DNA of 64,000 bases from Deltaproteobacteria bacterium (GTDB lineage Bacteria; SAR324; NAC60-12): NCBI GenBank assembly GCA_002685535.1, contig NYXK01000109.1, forward strand, positions 29,124 through 93,123, in the 5' to 3' direction. The notes beneath the pieces are model-generated. The model made no database searches, was not told the origin of the DNA, and saw only the letters and a program-made list of their open reading frames with translations. This document shows positions 49,868 through 61,743 of this stretch, one piece after another. The position numbers and the translations under genes are program-made. Position 1 is the first letter of the stretch. Every line of letters starts with the position of its first letter.

Positions 49868-52861
49868 ATGGCAGACCTCACGGAGAAAGTAGAAGCTCTT
49901 GAGAGGCGACTCGACAAGTTATCGAACGTATTCGACCATATCCGAAAATCTCTCACCTCGAAGCACCCCAAGCGGCGCCACTCAGTTCGCACCAAGACCC
50001 CAAGCGGACGACCGGAATGGGTGGAGGAAATTGTTCAGCATTTCAATGAAATTTCAGCAGAATTAAAGAGCGTCAAGAAGACGCTCGACACACGCTCATC
50101 CACGGACACTGGCACTTCGCAAAGCGATGCATCAGCGACGAATGCTGAAGCTGCGCCAGAAGCCGAGTTGCAGTATGAAGCTCCCTCACAACGTCAGTGT
50201 GCAGAACAGGTGCCTCCAGCAATTCCTGAAAATGGACAGCAAGAATCAGTGGCCACCAATGCACCTGAGCCAGTGGGGCTCCCATCTCCACCTTCACCTC
50301 CAGGCCAGAATATCACGACAAAAGAGCCTCCGCCACAGGCCCATCAAGTACCTGTTAGCTGCGAGTCCTCGCTCAGACCAGCGTCTTTAAACGAATCTCT
50401 CAGCCGCACGACTCAACTGAATGACGCATTTCTTGATCTACAGTCCGAGGAAGGCAACGCACCAACGTTTCACTGCAATTATGAAGACATTAGCGGAAAC
50501 CTCAACGAAGGAAAGCTGGAGCGCTTCTCTTCCGACCCAAGAGTCAAGAAAAAGGGCTTTTTCAAAATTACAGTCGGAGACTTACCACCTCTCAATGTGA
50601 GAGAGGCTAGTTTTGTGCAGCCGGGGAAAGATCATTGCACGAACTTCTCTTCCCAATCGGATTCTCAAGGCTTCGTCAAGCTGAGTAAAGAACAAAATCG
50701 CGAAATTGTATTCCCTGGCTTTCCCCTTCCTGAAAGCCAGAAGGAGTCCTGGTCTCAGGAAGAATTAAAACAGTTTTGGGAGACAACGCTCAGGAAGCTT
50801 CCACAAGACATGTCTTACGTGATCGGGGATCCTCTATTTCCAGATATTGAGCTTAGCCCAGGAGAAGGTCTGAAACGAATAGATGGTTATGAGAACCTTA
50901 GCGGCATTGGGACAACTTATGCCTATCTCAGCGGCGGGGTGTGTTTTTCAATCATGCATAAGGAGGATGCAGAGTTTCTCTCATTAAATCTGTTACGATC
51001 TGGGGGCCACAAACTTTGGCTTCTAGTAGAGCCAGCTTACGGGGAAGAACTAGAGCGTCACATGCGTCAGGAATTTCCCGGGATGGCAACTTGCTCCCAG
51101 GCCGTACGCCATCTTAGCCGTGCTATTCTCCCGAGTAAACTGGACGAGTGGAAGATTCCGTACTCTCTTATCTATACTAAACCAGGAGAGGGTGTCGTAA
51201 CGATGCGCGGAACATATCACCAGGTCTTAAATGAGGGGGATGGCAACTACGCCATTGCAATCAACCTTTTACCCAGTTCGTTGCCAACCATTCCCAAGGG
51301 CTACAAATTTTGTCAGAAAACCTGCCACCCGCATGCAATAACGGCAGCGGACTTACGACTTCGTGCGGAGGGGCGTCCATTGGTCGAGGTTCAAGCAAAC
51401 AAAAGGACCTGTCCGCGACGAGACAAAGTCACAGCGGTACAACCGAATATTATCCCTTCGAAAAGGAATGCAATACAGGCCGAGGTTCAAGCAAACAAAA
51501 GGACGCGTCTACCGCGAGACAGAGTCACGGCCCTGCAACCGAGTATTATCCCGTCGAAAAGGAAGGCAATTCCGGCCGAGTCCCAGTCGGGGACGCCCCT
51601 AGTCCCGCCTCAAATAGGCAGTCTCTTGGAGGCCGTTTGTGGGAAAGAGGCCTTTCATCACTTGTGCTCTCTGATCTATAGCTGGAGAGATCGGTCGAAA
51701 CCGTTTTTCGAGAATAATGGCGGTGCTCCCGCTGTGCAACTCGTACAAGCCATTGGTGCTTTAGAGAAAAAGTCACACCTCACCGAGTTCTTGGACCGCT
51801 TCGCGAAGGTGAAGCTAGTGGAAGTGATAGACGGGAAAAAGGACGGCCGGGTGCAAGCAGATCCAGTGGCTATTACAAACCTCATAAATGGCCTTAGGTG
51901 GGAGAACGATAGAACGAACCGCAAGAAGTTACATCGCTACCTTGACGAAGGCCGGCGATGGAAAAAAATATGTGGCAGTTTCGATGGCCTTTTGTGCCTC
52001 ATTCCTCCGAACCGGGAGAATGGGGGAAATCTCCACGTGTCTGGAAGTGCGTTTAAGGAGCTCTCTGGCAGAGATATCGAGCTGTTTCACTCTCTTCTAA
52101 ACACCAATAAGTTTATACAGCCTTTGTGTCGCGTGGGGAAAACGTTTCAAGCATCGATTTTGTCTGACGCGGAAGTCCCTGAGTTCAAATGGGAGGGTGA
52201 AGATCCAAAAGAGATCTCTCGAATGTCCATGAAAGAGCTGGATCCGTTCATGGCGAAGTTCCATGTGATAACGGAAAATGAGTACAAGCCCGAGAAATAT
52301 GATTGGCCTAAACCGGACCGTTGGCTTTGGGACTGGCCACAGCACCCTATGTGGGTTCCCTCTTCTGATCGGCAATGCGAGCTATGCGATCTATGCACAA
52401 AGGAAAACATTTGCGATTGCATCACTACCTGTTTACCTGAGAACAAGCCTCGGATCACGAATGAAGGGCGAAAGGGGCAAGGCGTTCGTGCGATTGGCTT
52501 GACGTACTTAAAAGATCAAATCCTAGGGGAATTTTGCGGGGAAATCGTGCCCCTAGAGACGCACGAAGATGGCTGGCCTATGGAGTTTATCAGACCCGAT
52601 CTGAATGATGAGCCTGTCGCCCAGATTTACCCGAGAGAAAGAGGCAATTGGGTGAGGAAGGTGAATCACTCGTGCGACCCTTCTACAAAGTTCCGTGTAA
52701 TGAAGATATCTGGGTGGTGGAGGCAGATGCTCGTCGCAACTCGTGAAATTCCGCACAATTGCGAAATTACGGCCTTTTGTGGACGGAATTTCTTAAAGGG
52801 ACAGGGAAAAGAATGTTTATGCGACGGCTGCAGTGGGTGTTCAACACCCCAACGAGGCTGA
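49868..52861 (+). CDS. JmjC + SET domain fusion protein
   Basis: Single ORF. JmjC: 'GTTYAYLSGGVCFSIMHKEDAEFLSLNLLRSGGHKLWLLVEP' and 'IPYSLIYTKPGEGVVTMRGTYHQVLNEGDGNYAIAINL'. SET: 'RKGQGVRAIGLTYLKDQILGEFCGEIV', 'NWVRKVNHSCDPSTKF', 'MLVATREIPHNCEITAFCG', 'CLCDGC'. Cys-rich pre-SET-like 'CELCDLCTKENICDCITTC'. Confidence 0.85.
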   Translation: MADLTEKVEALERRLDKLSNVFDHIRKSLTSKHPKRRHSVRTKTPSGRPEWVEEIVQHFNEISAELKSVKKTLDTRSSTDTGTSQSDASATNAEAAPEAELQYEAPSQRQCAEQVPPAIPENGQQESVATNAPEPVGLPSPPSPPGQNITTKEPPPQAHQVPVSCESSLRPASLNESLSRTTQLNDAFLDLQSEEGNAPTFHCNYEDISGNLNEGKLERFSSDPRVKKKGFFKITVGDLPPLNVREASFVQPGKDHCTNFSSQSDSQGFVKLSKEQNREIVFPGFPLPESQKESWSQEELKQFWETTLRKLPQDMSYVIGDPLFPDIELSPGEGLKRIDGYENLSGIGTTYAYLSGGVCFSIMHKEDAEFLSLNLLRSGGHKLWLLVEPAYGEELERHMRQEFPGMATCSQAVRHLSRAILPSKLDEWKIPYSLIYTKPGEGVVTMRGTYHQVLNEGDGNYAIAINLLPSSLPTIPKGYKFCQKTCHPHAITAADLRLRAEGRPLVEVQANKRTCPRRDKVTAVQPNIIPSKRNAIQAEVQANKRTRLPRDRVTALQPSIIPSKRKAIPAESQSGTPLVPPQIGSLLEAVCGKEAFHHLCSLIYSWRDRSKPFFENNGGAPAVQLVQAIGALEKKSHLTEFLDRFAKVKLVEVIDGKKDGRVQADPVAITNLINGLRWENDRTNRKKLHRYLDEGRRWKKICGSFDGLLCLIPPNRENGGNLHVSGSAFKELSGRDIELFHSLLNTNKFIQPLCRVGKTFQASILSDAEVPEFKWEGEDPKEISRMSMKELDPFMAKFHVITENEYKPEKYDWPKPDRWLWDWPQHPMWVPSSDRQCELCDLCTKENICDCITTCLPENKPRITNEGRKGQGVRAIGLTYLKDQILGEFCGEIVPLETHEDGWPMEFIRPDLNDEPVAQIYPRERGNWVRKVNHSCDPSTKFRVMKISGWWRQMLVATREIPHNCEITAFCGRNFLKGQGKECLCDGCSGCSTPQRG

Positions 52862-52913
52862 TCGTGCACGGGCCACGGTGCCGCACTTCGGCACCGTGGC
52901 CCGTGCACGATCA
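52859..52913. repeat. perfect 25-bp inverted repeat with 5-nt loop
   Basis: TGATCGTGCACGGGCCACGGTGCCG-CACTT-CGGCACCGTGGCCCGTGCACGATCA. Confidence 0.98.
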
Positions 52914-54095
52914 AGGAGGCAGAGACAGGCTCGCTATCATGCGCTTTGGACTTGAACTTTTCTTGCCAAAGGCTTATCCAATTAAGTGCGCCAAAGTACC
53001 GAAGAAGATTCACTTCACCTTCACCACTAGTTGTTTATCCTCCATGGGAAGGGTCGTTCCTTACCAGCTTTGTGTGATGGAGATGCCTTTTCAAGTATTC
53101 CGTATTTCGTGGCCTAGATTAACCATCGGGGTGGGATTTTGAAGGCGGCACACAGGCCCCAAACCCTGCCTACGTCGTCGGGGACTCGCGCCACTTTCCT
53201 CAGTTGAACGCGGCATCGTCGTCCTCCCGTGTCCGCATGAGTATAGGCTCCAAGTGGAAAGACATTATCACTCGTTGATAGGAGCTATCCAGTTTGCCTC
53301 TATCTACGCTCACCATTCCTGATCCGCTATGGCAGCTGGACCGACTTTGCCCCAGAATATTGTGGAAGCGCCTAGGCTGCTTGATATGCATAGGATCGGT
53401 GAGATACAGGTCCGATTCAAATCCATAGCAAGATGGACTCTCTCTGCCTGGCTCTGAAACCTACTACTTCATCAGCTGGTGGCAAACCCAGTTAGGATCC
53501 CTTTGTTGATGTGGGTGGTCCCTGATCGTGGGAGCCTGTCTGGAGACCCGCTAGTCTGCGTGGATGCGTCGGAGGATGAACAGCTTTAGAAGCACTCGCC
53601 CCAAATTGCATGAGAGCCGTCTTAGCTCCGTCCGAGACAGCGCCACGGAGGATCATTCAAGGAACTGTCAGTGGCGAGGCAGCGGTAGCATCCTGAGCGT
53701 CAGCATGATCATTGTTACAATTTTAGCTCGGTGTGATCAACCAAACCTTGCTTGAACTGTGTGGTGGGTCTTCACATTTGTCACTACATGGCCGACCAGG
53801 ACGTTGATCTTCGCAGTCCTGGTTCCGCTTGTAAGTCTCAGGGTTCATGGGTACTAACTTTAGCTGGCTCCGAAGCTGTTGAGCTTTCGTCATGGCCTGG
53901 AGATTTTTGCCTGCGCTGAGTATTAATCACCTTGATGTTCGCAACATTCAACAACATTTTATAGATCCATGGTTCGTTACCTATCTAAAGAGTGAGCAAA
54001 AGAAGGTAAACCAATCCCGGTGTATGCTACGATACGGCTAACGAGATCACATCACAGATCAGCACCCTCCTGCTATAGATACAGCCGTAGAGCAA

Positions 54096-55468
54096 ATGGA
54101 TCGTTTCCAAAGGTCTCAATTTCCAGATTCCGAGGGTTTCTCGGGATATTGGCCTGTATTGCACGAAGACCCTAGCATTGTTTCGTCAAACATCGACAAT
54201 GCTGCATTGAGTACGGCGCACTCCTTCACTTCTCTTGCCACCGCAGACGAAGTATTTGAGCCCTTATCTGCCGAGCCAAAAAGGCTTGCCAGCCATACAC
54301 AATTCTCCAAAGGCTCGGAGTTTTGCCAAGAGATATTCTTCGACTCTCCACCAATATGGCGCAATACCTTGACTTCCCTAGAATCTCAAGCATCACCTTC
54401 AACACTATTTGGGGAAGTGGTTCACCCACAGACAATAAATGCACCAACCAATGAACCTTTGGACTTCTCGCCGAATCGTTTATCCCCCAGGTATGTTCAA
54501 GATCGTCAAATAATTTAGTGGATATGTCCCTTATGTGACTGGTAACAGGGTCATGAGAGAACCAAAGCCGAGACAATCTACTGGAATCAGCGACCTGGCA
54601 GCCACCTTCAGATATCATCGCTCAGGAGAGATTTCGGAAACGCCCAATGAACCTCTAAGATTTGGCATTGACAATAGCGGTCGGGACCATCCATTATACC
54701 AAAATGTGACTCCTCATGGAGATGGGCTTTACCACTGCCCGTGGGAGGACCAGGAAGAGTGCCAGCACCAGCCAGCAAAGCTTAAGTGCGAATATGAGTA
54801 AGATTCTATTTAAGTCTGTTCTCTTGATTTTTAATACTGACCACATCATTTTGAATAGCAGACAGGTGGACTCCCATTTGAAACCTTACCGTTGCAAGGT
54901 CGCTGTCTGCGGGAATCCCCGTTTCTCTTCAACTGCTTGCCTTCTTCGCCATGAGCGTGAAGCTCATGGTATGCATGGACATGGGGACAAACCACACCTT
55001 TGCACCCACGAAGGCTGCGAGCGTAGTGTTCCAGGAAACGGTTTCCCCCGCCATTGGAATCTCCGAGACCATATCAAGCGTATTCATAATGACCTTGCAC
55101 CAACTGAAAGCAAAGCTATTAGATATGATTCCGTATCTGATGAGCTTACAAAAAGTAGGAAGCGTAAGGCCGACTCGACTGACTTGGAGGAGGCTCCGAA
55201 GAGCAGTGCTACTCCGCCAGCGGAGATCGGCCAGCTTCACGAATCAAGGTTGCTTGAACATTATCATCAGCACGAGCAGAGGCTCCTGGAAATTGTCAAA
55301 CAGCTTCACGACCCAAGGGACGCAAACAATATGCACCTGCTCTGGGGTGCCACCAACTGCATCACGGTAATGGCACAAACGATCGAACGAATTAAGGGGG
55401 TGTCAACATCAGGAAATGTTAAGCAAACAAACCCGACCAAGTCACCACGTCATTCGCAGACCGAATAA
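54096..55468 (+). CDS. C2H2 zinc-finger protein
   Basis: 'YRCKVAVCGNPRFSSTACLLRHEREAH' and 'HLCTHEGCERSVPGNGFPRHWNLRDHIKRIH', with exons 54096-54490, about 54550-54800 and about 54862-55468. Confidence 0.8.
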
Positions 55469-56146
55469 CGTGGGTCCTCTATCGCAGTTCTTTCCTTTCT
55501 ATCTGAGCTCAAACTTCCATTAGAGATGCTTAATATGTCCATGGCAACTTTGGGCTCGGATATGTGTACAATAGTATCTGGCTCTCGGATAAGCAAACTT
55601 TAGATTCGCGTTGCTCTTCGTTATGTTAATGAAATTAGCTCCCACTTGCTCGCGGACTTGGCCAGCGTGTCTGCGCCTTGAGTGAGGGATATTTCTATCC
55701 TTTCAGTGTCCTGCAGTGTCCATAACTTCATCCAACGGCTAAATCATCAATTATCAGATAGTAAATTCAAGTAACATGTTTTCCTAGCCAAACTGTCAAG
55801 GACCTCCTCGAAAAGTGTTTCAAAGCCAGTGTTTCAAGGCCGACGGGAGTTAATGCAGCAAAACAAGATGCTTCCATTTCTCTTCTAAACTCTAAACTCT
55901 AAACACATGCAAAACCAAACAAAAGTCATTACTCTAAGAAGCCTCCCAGAAAGCTCTCATAAAATACGCTCCTCACCATCCGAAAAAATCCTTCTCAGCC
56001 ATCGCAAACTTGTCTTCCAAGCAGGAAGGGACATTCCTTTGCCATTGCGTCTGAATCCATTAGCGTTCTCGCTCCACTGCACTAGTGAGAAGGCCACTTA
56101 CACTCCCGAGCAATGAATATCATTTCACCACTCATGAGTTTACCAT

Positions 56147-57092
56147 TCATTTCCCAGCTGGACCATTTATTTTATCAGTACTGTGTGAATCAATCCTAGA
56201 ACTCTTTCGTAATGGCTTCTCAAATCCACCCCCTTCTAATATACTCTGCAGGATGGAACGTAATGACTCCAAAATCATCTTGAGGGGTGAAGAACGGTAG
56301 ACTTCCGTACTGATCTGCCCCAACGCGGTGGACCTCTTGAACTTCAGCAATCTCATACGCTCTTCGTTGCATTTTGCACGGCCCTGGAAACGTGGCACTG
56401 ATACCAAGCAGATGTGGAGACTTCTAAGGTCTTGACACCTCTCAATAGCTCGGAGAACCCTAGTGATTGAAATATCACTGTCCAGATGTAAGGACAGGTG
56501 CCTTACATAGTTGACTCTTTCTGGAGATAGGAAGCGCTCTAGGTTCGTCCCGTCCATCGCAAATTTGTTTTGACGGTAGAACACAGCGACGGCCTCTGTA
56601 TATATCTGCTTGGAAGTTCGGAAGATAGCTAATCTTCTGGATCGATGGCCTTTTGAAGAATGCAGTCCGAAATCGATTGGCGAATCCTCGACGAGAGTCC
56701 ACTCCAAAACCATCCTTCGAATCTCCTCCGGGAACCTGCCAAAATCTAACGGTCCTTTCAGGATTTCAAGCCCTGTAAGACTGTAGATAATGAATTTAAC
56801 CCTTTGGGGAATTATATTAGAATACTCACTAGAAGATCTTGTGTTCGGTTCTTGAGAGCTCCTCATTTTGTTCACGCTCTTGACGTCGACAATAGTCAAT
56901 CTTTTGCTCAAATTTGATTTGCCTTTGACGAAACATGTCAATTATGCAAGAAAGCTCCCTTTCATTGGAGTTGACCTCGTCAATGAGCGTATCCACTTGT
57001 GAAGAGAGGGACTGTATTGAATGCTGAAGGTGCCTCTTTTCTGTCTCTGCTAGGCTGAGGTCATGGCGGACTTCATCTAAAAAGCTTGCCAT
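56147..57092 (-). CDS. coiled-coil plus 2EXR/F-box-like protein
   Basis: Exon 1 'MASFLDEVRHDLSLAETEKRHLQHSIQ..' joins across a GTGAGT..CTTACAG intron to 'GLEILKGPLDFGRFPEEIRRMVLEWTLVEDS...RLAIFRTSKQIYTEAVAVFYRQNKF'. Confidence 0.65.
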
Positions 57093-58128
57093 GTTGCAGG
57101 TATTTGTTTTCGTCTTGCTGAGTCTGTGAAAAGAAAAAGATGAACTCGGCGGGGGGGGGGATGTTGGTTCAGATAGACCTTGGAGGAATAAATAGACCTG
57201 TTTCCAGCATTCTTCATCCAGTGGTAAATTGTTACCTCCCGTTCACCAATCCATGCTATTGCCCAATCGCGAGCTCCCGTTTCTCAATAGGAGGGCTGGA
57301 TGCGATTAACAAAACGCCGTGCCTTCTTTCATACATGAGTAATACACTACGCCAGCACCTGCCTGGATGCAAAGTGGAGCCACCATTTCCCAAGACGATA
57401 TCCATGCGTCGGAGTTGGGCACCATGGAAGCACTTGCCTGAAATTGCATCAATTCCGGCATCTTTCGGGCTGAGACGGCCCAGCTGATAGTTGACCAAGG
57501 CAAAAGTCAGGGCGCGGCTGTGATGGCATGTTTGCTTGCCATGGGAAGGTTTATGCGTTGGCAAATGAGCAATTCAAACGTCAATGGAGCAGCCAAGGTG
57601 GAGCCATTTGTTACCATTGTACTACGAAAAATGGCCACTTGCGCGAGCATCATTGCCCTTTTTGCTGTCCGGTGAGGAGCTATGCTCGCAGACAATGTCA
57701 GCTAAGTAGTTGTGCCGCCTCTCCCCAGGCATCTCAGCATGACCAACTCAAGCCCATGAAGCCGGCACTTCCTCGGCATATAGTTGCTCCTGCCTGCTGC
57801 TTTATGACGCCAGTGATAGTGATAATTCGTTTGCTGAAGCATGTGCAGCTCAAGTGCAACGGTTCTCAAGTCCCTGTTGAATCCCTCCACGATCATCCTT
57901 CCTGCTACATGACACATGGTGACGCAGCTCTACTGGTAGCGATATGTCGACGCTCAGCTATGATGTGTCATGCGTCGAAGCAGGTACTAATCCTTAGTTG
58001 TCCCATGGAGCCTTTAGCCATATAATAAGTTCTTTGCCTCTTCAAAATTTTCTCTTAACAAAGTCCAAAACAAACCAGGTTGTGACTGCTCTCATCACCC
58101 CAAATATTCTGTTTTCCCACACTCAGCC

Positions 58129-59028
58129 ATGGCCGCGTCTGCACTCGAGCCTACATTAAACAACAGTATCCTCACCAAGCTTCCTGTAGAAGTTCGTTTA
58201 ATGATATACGTCCTTCTTTTGGTCAGCGACAGGCCGATACCGATCACATACACACGGATTATACACAGAAATCGTTCCACTTCCCATCCTCGAGAAGACT
58301 TACATTGCCTCCCAGCTCATTTCATTGCAATCCTCAAAGTATGCAAACAAATCTACAAGGAAGCTGAGACAGTTCTGTACAAGTCAAACTGCTTTTTCTT
58401 CGCAAGGCCACGACAGGATCTTGGTGTTTTTCTGACATCAATAAGTGAACAAGCTTATACATCGATTACAAGTCTCGCGTTACGGTACCCACTCGGAGAC
58501 CGGTACACGATTGACTTGTTGTCAGGCTGTCAAAATCTGAACGAGGTCGTCTTCTTTGGGAATAGAGTTCGGATATCAGGGAATTGGTACACGGAAGACT
58601 GGTTGACAGGCTTGCTACCTCGGAAAGACGCTACCTATGTTCAGGAGTTCGAAAAAACACCCAAATATCTCGTTCCTTACTTGGAAGGATTGCGCGTTCG
58701 GTCATTCAAATTCTGTCCAAGTGCAGTGCTTTTGAGAACACGGGCAGACATTTCCCGCTCGATGCCCTGGACGGAAATCACGAAGCCTGGCCGGTGGAGA
58801 GAGGCTCCTAGACTAACCCCTAGCCAAGTGTCATTTAAAGAGCTTGTAACGGGACGTGGGTGCGAGAGAACCAAAGCCCAACAGAAGAGGGCGACAGAAA
58901 GCCGGGGTTGCAAGGTGAGTAGACCTAACCCCCATTGAACTCTACAGATTTCTAATCGAATTTCAGCTTGAGCGTTTCCGTTATTGTAAATACTTTATCG
59001 AAACGCACCGGGATTGGCATTTGGAATA
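58129..59028 (+). CDS. F-box/2EXR-like protein
   Basis: 'LTKLPVEVRLMIYVLLLVSDRPI...AILKVCKQIYKEAETVLYKSNCFFF'. An inferred intron at 58914-58967 adds 'LERFRYCKYFIETHRDWHLE'. Confidence 0.65.
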
Positions 59029-60698
59029 GCTTTATTGGCGAATTAAAAGGATGAGGGGCAAGCTAGCAAGACGACAGGGTTGTGGGCAACAATTAAACTT
59101 GGACGGTAGTGAAGTCATCTGCAATTTGGGAGGAGTAGGACAAATGCCTGGGCGAGGGGTACTGCCCATGACAAAGAGTTTGGGGAGCTGTACAATACAA
59201 TGATGCCGTCGAATAAATGAACGCAATTTTAAGTGCAATCTACTAGTTATCTCCGGACGTGGAGGTCGGACGTGACTTGAACCTACCTTTCAGTCTTTAC
59301 GTGTATCTCCTGGTGCCACTGGACCTCATTCTGGACTTGAATGGCTGCTCAAAGAGTCCAAACGTTTATGCACACATTGGATTCGTAACCATGGGAATAC
59401 ATGTTAAAGCCTAAAAGACCGAACGGTTGTCATGGGTAAACAATTTCAATGAGTTTTCTAGATTTACTTGTGCTTGAATCCTTGAACATGGTTCGCGAGA
59501 TCGCTGTGCTGAATGTTCACGCAAGCCCGGGTCGGATGAAACTTTTTCCGTATAGGGCCTCCTCGGTTAACGACCGAGTCTATTATATTTTCTGCATCAT
59601 CACTTCCTCGACCGGCAATGCTTCAACTTCTACTGAATTCACTTAGTGGCCATGCTTATTCCCTCAAAACTCCTCCACAACCTCTACACGCATGCGCTTC
59701 CTTCAATCATATCATAGAATTCTCCTCGCCAGCCGCAGATTCGTGCATCTTCCCTTTATGAGAGCTCTCATCTCGAAGTTGCTTGATCATCTCTAACGTG
59801 CTATCTACCTTCATTTCGTCCTTCTTACTTGCTCTCTCGACGTTGTCAAGCCTGTATCGAGCTTTGTAAACTAGTAACTCACCAATCCGTGTTAGATAAC
59901 GTTATCAGTCTTTCCTTAGCATAGCTCAGCTCCCCTTCTGCTCGACATGAAGCATCGGAAAGAGATAGGTCCGAAGTCCGAATTCACATTCCGCGGGCGC
60001 CTGGTCCTCCCAGTTTGTAGCTCAGATCACGTCCTCTTCATCTGCGTCGAAGCGGATCATGACGTCCCTTTCATGCGTCGGAGCATAAACAGGCCGCTCT
60101 GTCACCTACCTGTATCATGGGTGCCACCCCTTCCTACTGCCTAATTCATGATAGCGGAGCCATGATGATGATCAAGTGGAAGTAGATCAGCTGTGATGAC
60201 GGATCCATGCGATTAACGTCAAGTTGCTAAACATACCTCATGGGTGAGGCTACAATGGTAGGGTTCATGGACCTGCATGAATGACTTAACTTGTGCCGTG
60301 GAGCTAAAGGAATTACCAGGGAAGCGTCTGCTTGGCTGCATTCACCGTTCGACATGGATAATTCAGTTCCTACCGTTTGGGCATCATGCAGGGCGCCGGC
60401 GATACGGAGAAGTGATGCTCGACGTCATGGTCTCGGAGAGAGTAAGGCCATTAAGGGTCGGCATGAATACTCAACTCGTCCGGTGAAGCCAGCTCCGGTT
60501 GGACCCATGACCATCATCCTTCTTACCGCTAATGCGAAGAATGGGAAGCGATGCTCCACATCAAAGGCTCAGCGACAATAGCATCCATGGATTTCCATGG
60601 ATTGCCCCTCGCAGCCGACGACCATAACTACCTCTCCCATCCCATCTCCTCCTCCTCTCTGCAGTCACCTTGTACCGTATCTTCTTTCAACCCGCATT

Positions 60699-61743
60699 AT
60701 GTCGTCAGTACAACCCAGTTATTGGAATTTCATGAGTAACCATGGGCTTCCGGGCTCTTTCTCTGAGCAAAGTTACTGCCTAGACAGACACCATGGGCTG
60801 CCAGGCTCTTTCTCTGAGCAAATTCGCGACCTAGCCAGACCTCAGAGTATGTGCGTATCTAGCTGTGGGACTTTAACTAAAATAGCATAGGAAACATTTC
60901 TTCTACAACAGACGGTGATATCGACGATATTGATAACGGCGACGTCCCACTTGCTGAAAAGATGATCGACGAGAGTCACAAGAACGTCCCAAAATTCGCA
61001 AACAAGAGCCGGAAGCGCAAGCCCACCGGACAGGTCCCATTTTCAGTTGATGTTGACGGGGATTCGGAGCCATCTCAGAAACGTCATTGTGGCCAATCCC
61101 CAAGTTTCTCTGAAGCAATTCCTGGACGAGATCCCGCCGTGGAAGTTATCGACCTTACCATCGAAGTCATTGACCTCACTGTCGATGTCGAGCATTGCGC
61201 TATTTGCTCAAATGTCCTTGGGCAGGGCCAAGGCTATGTCTCGCGCATGTTTGTTTTTACGACATGTGGCTGTGTATGGTATTCCACCCGGTGGTCTAGT
61301 GAATGAGCTGACACTTTCATTGCAGGTCTTGTGCGGCGAATGCCTTCTTGGTAACATCCAAGAACAGGAACGCGAATCCAGCTCTGTAATCAAAGATGTC
61401 TGGTGCCCTAAGAGTGACCACTTTGATAAAGGGACACAAGAGGCCTGTCAAATCTTTGGACTTGAATGCGCGATTTGCTACACGCCGTCAGCCGATGAAA
61501 TTGATCAAGGGGCGCCGCAGGGGAGTGATCTGATTCGGACATCATGTGGTAAGTCTTGTTCACATCTCAGATATAGATAGTGGTCTGACCACAATAGGTC
61601 ACACATTCTGCCGTAGGTGCATTCGACGGTGGGCTGTAGAACAAAGAATGAAGAAGTGCCCTTCTTGCAGATTGAACCTGCACTGGGAGGGAAAGCAGTG
61701 TTGCCGTTTCAAAACTATTCAGCGTGGGCTTGTTTGTGGATGA
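60699..61743 (+). CDS. RING-finger protein with tandem SUMO-interacting motifs (STUbL-like candidate)
   Basis: 'VEVIDLTIEVIDLTVDVEHCAICSNVLG..TTCGC|VLCGECLL' and 'CAICYTPSADEIDQGAPQGSDLIRTSCG|HTFCRRCIRRWAVEQRMKKCPSCRL'. Introns near 60848-60893, 61272-61326 and 61550-61598. Confidence 0.75.

Noticed and set aside
57150-57165. G-run in GGCGGGGGGGGGGATG
   Set aside because: Single homopolymer run; no array or G4 pattern beyond it.
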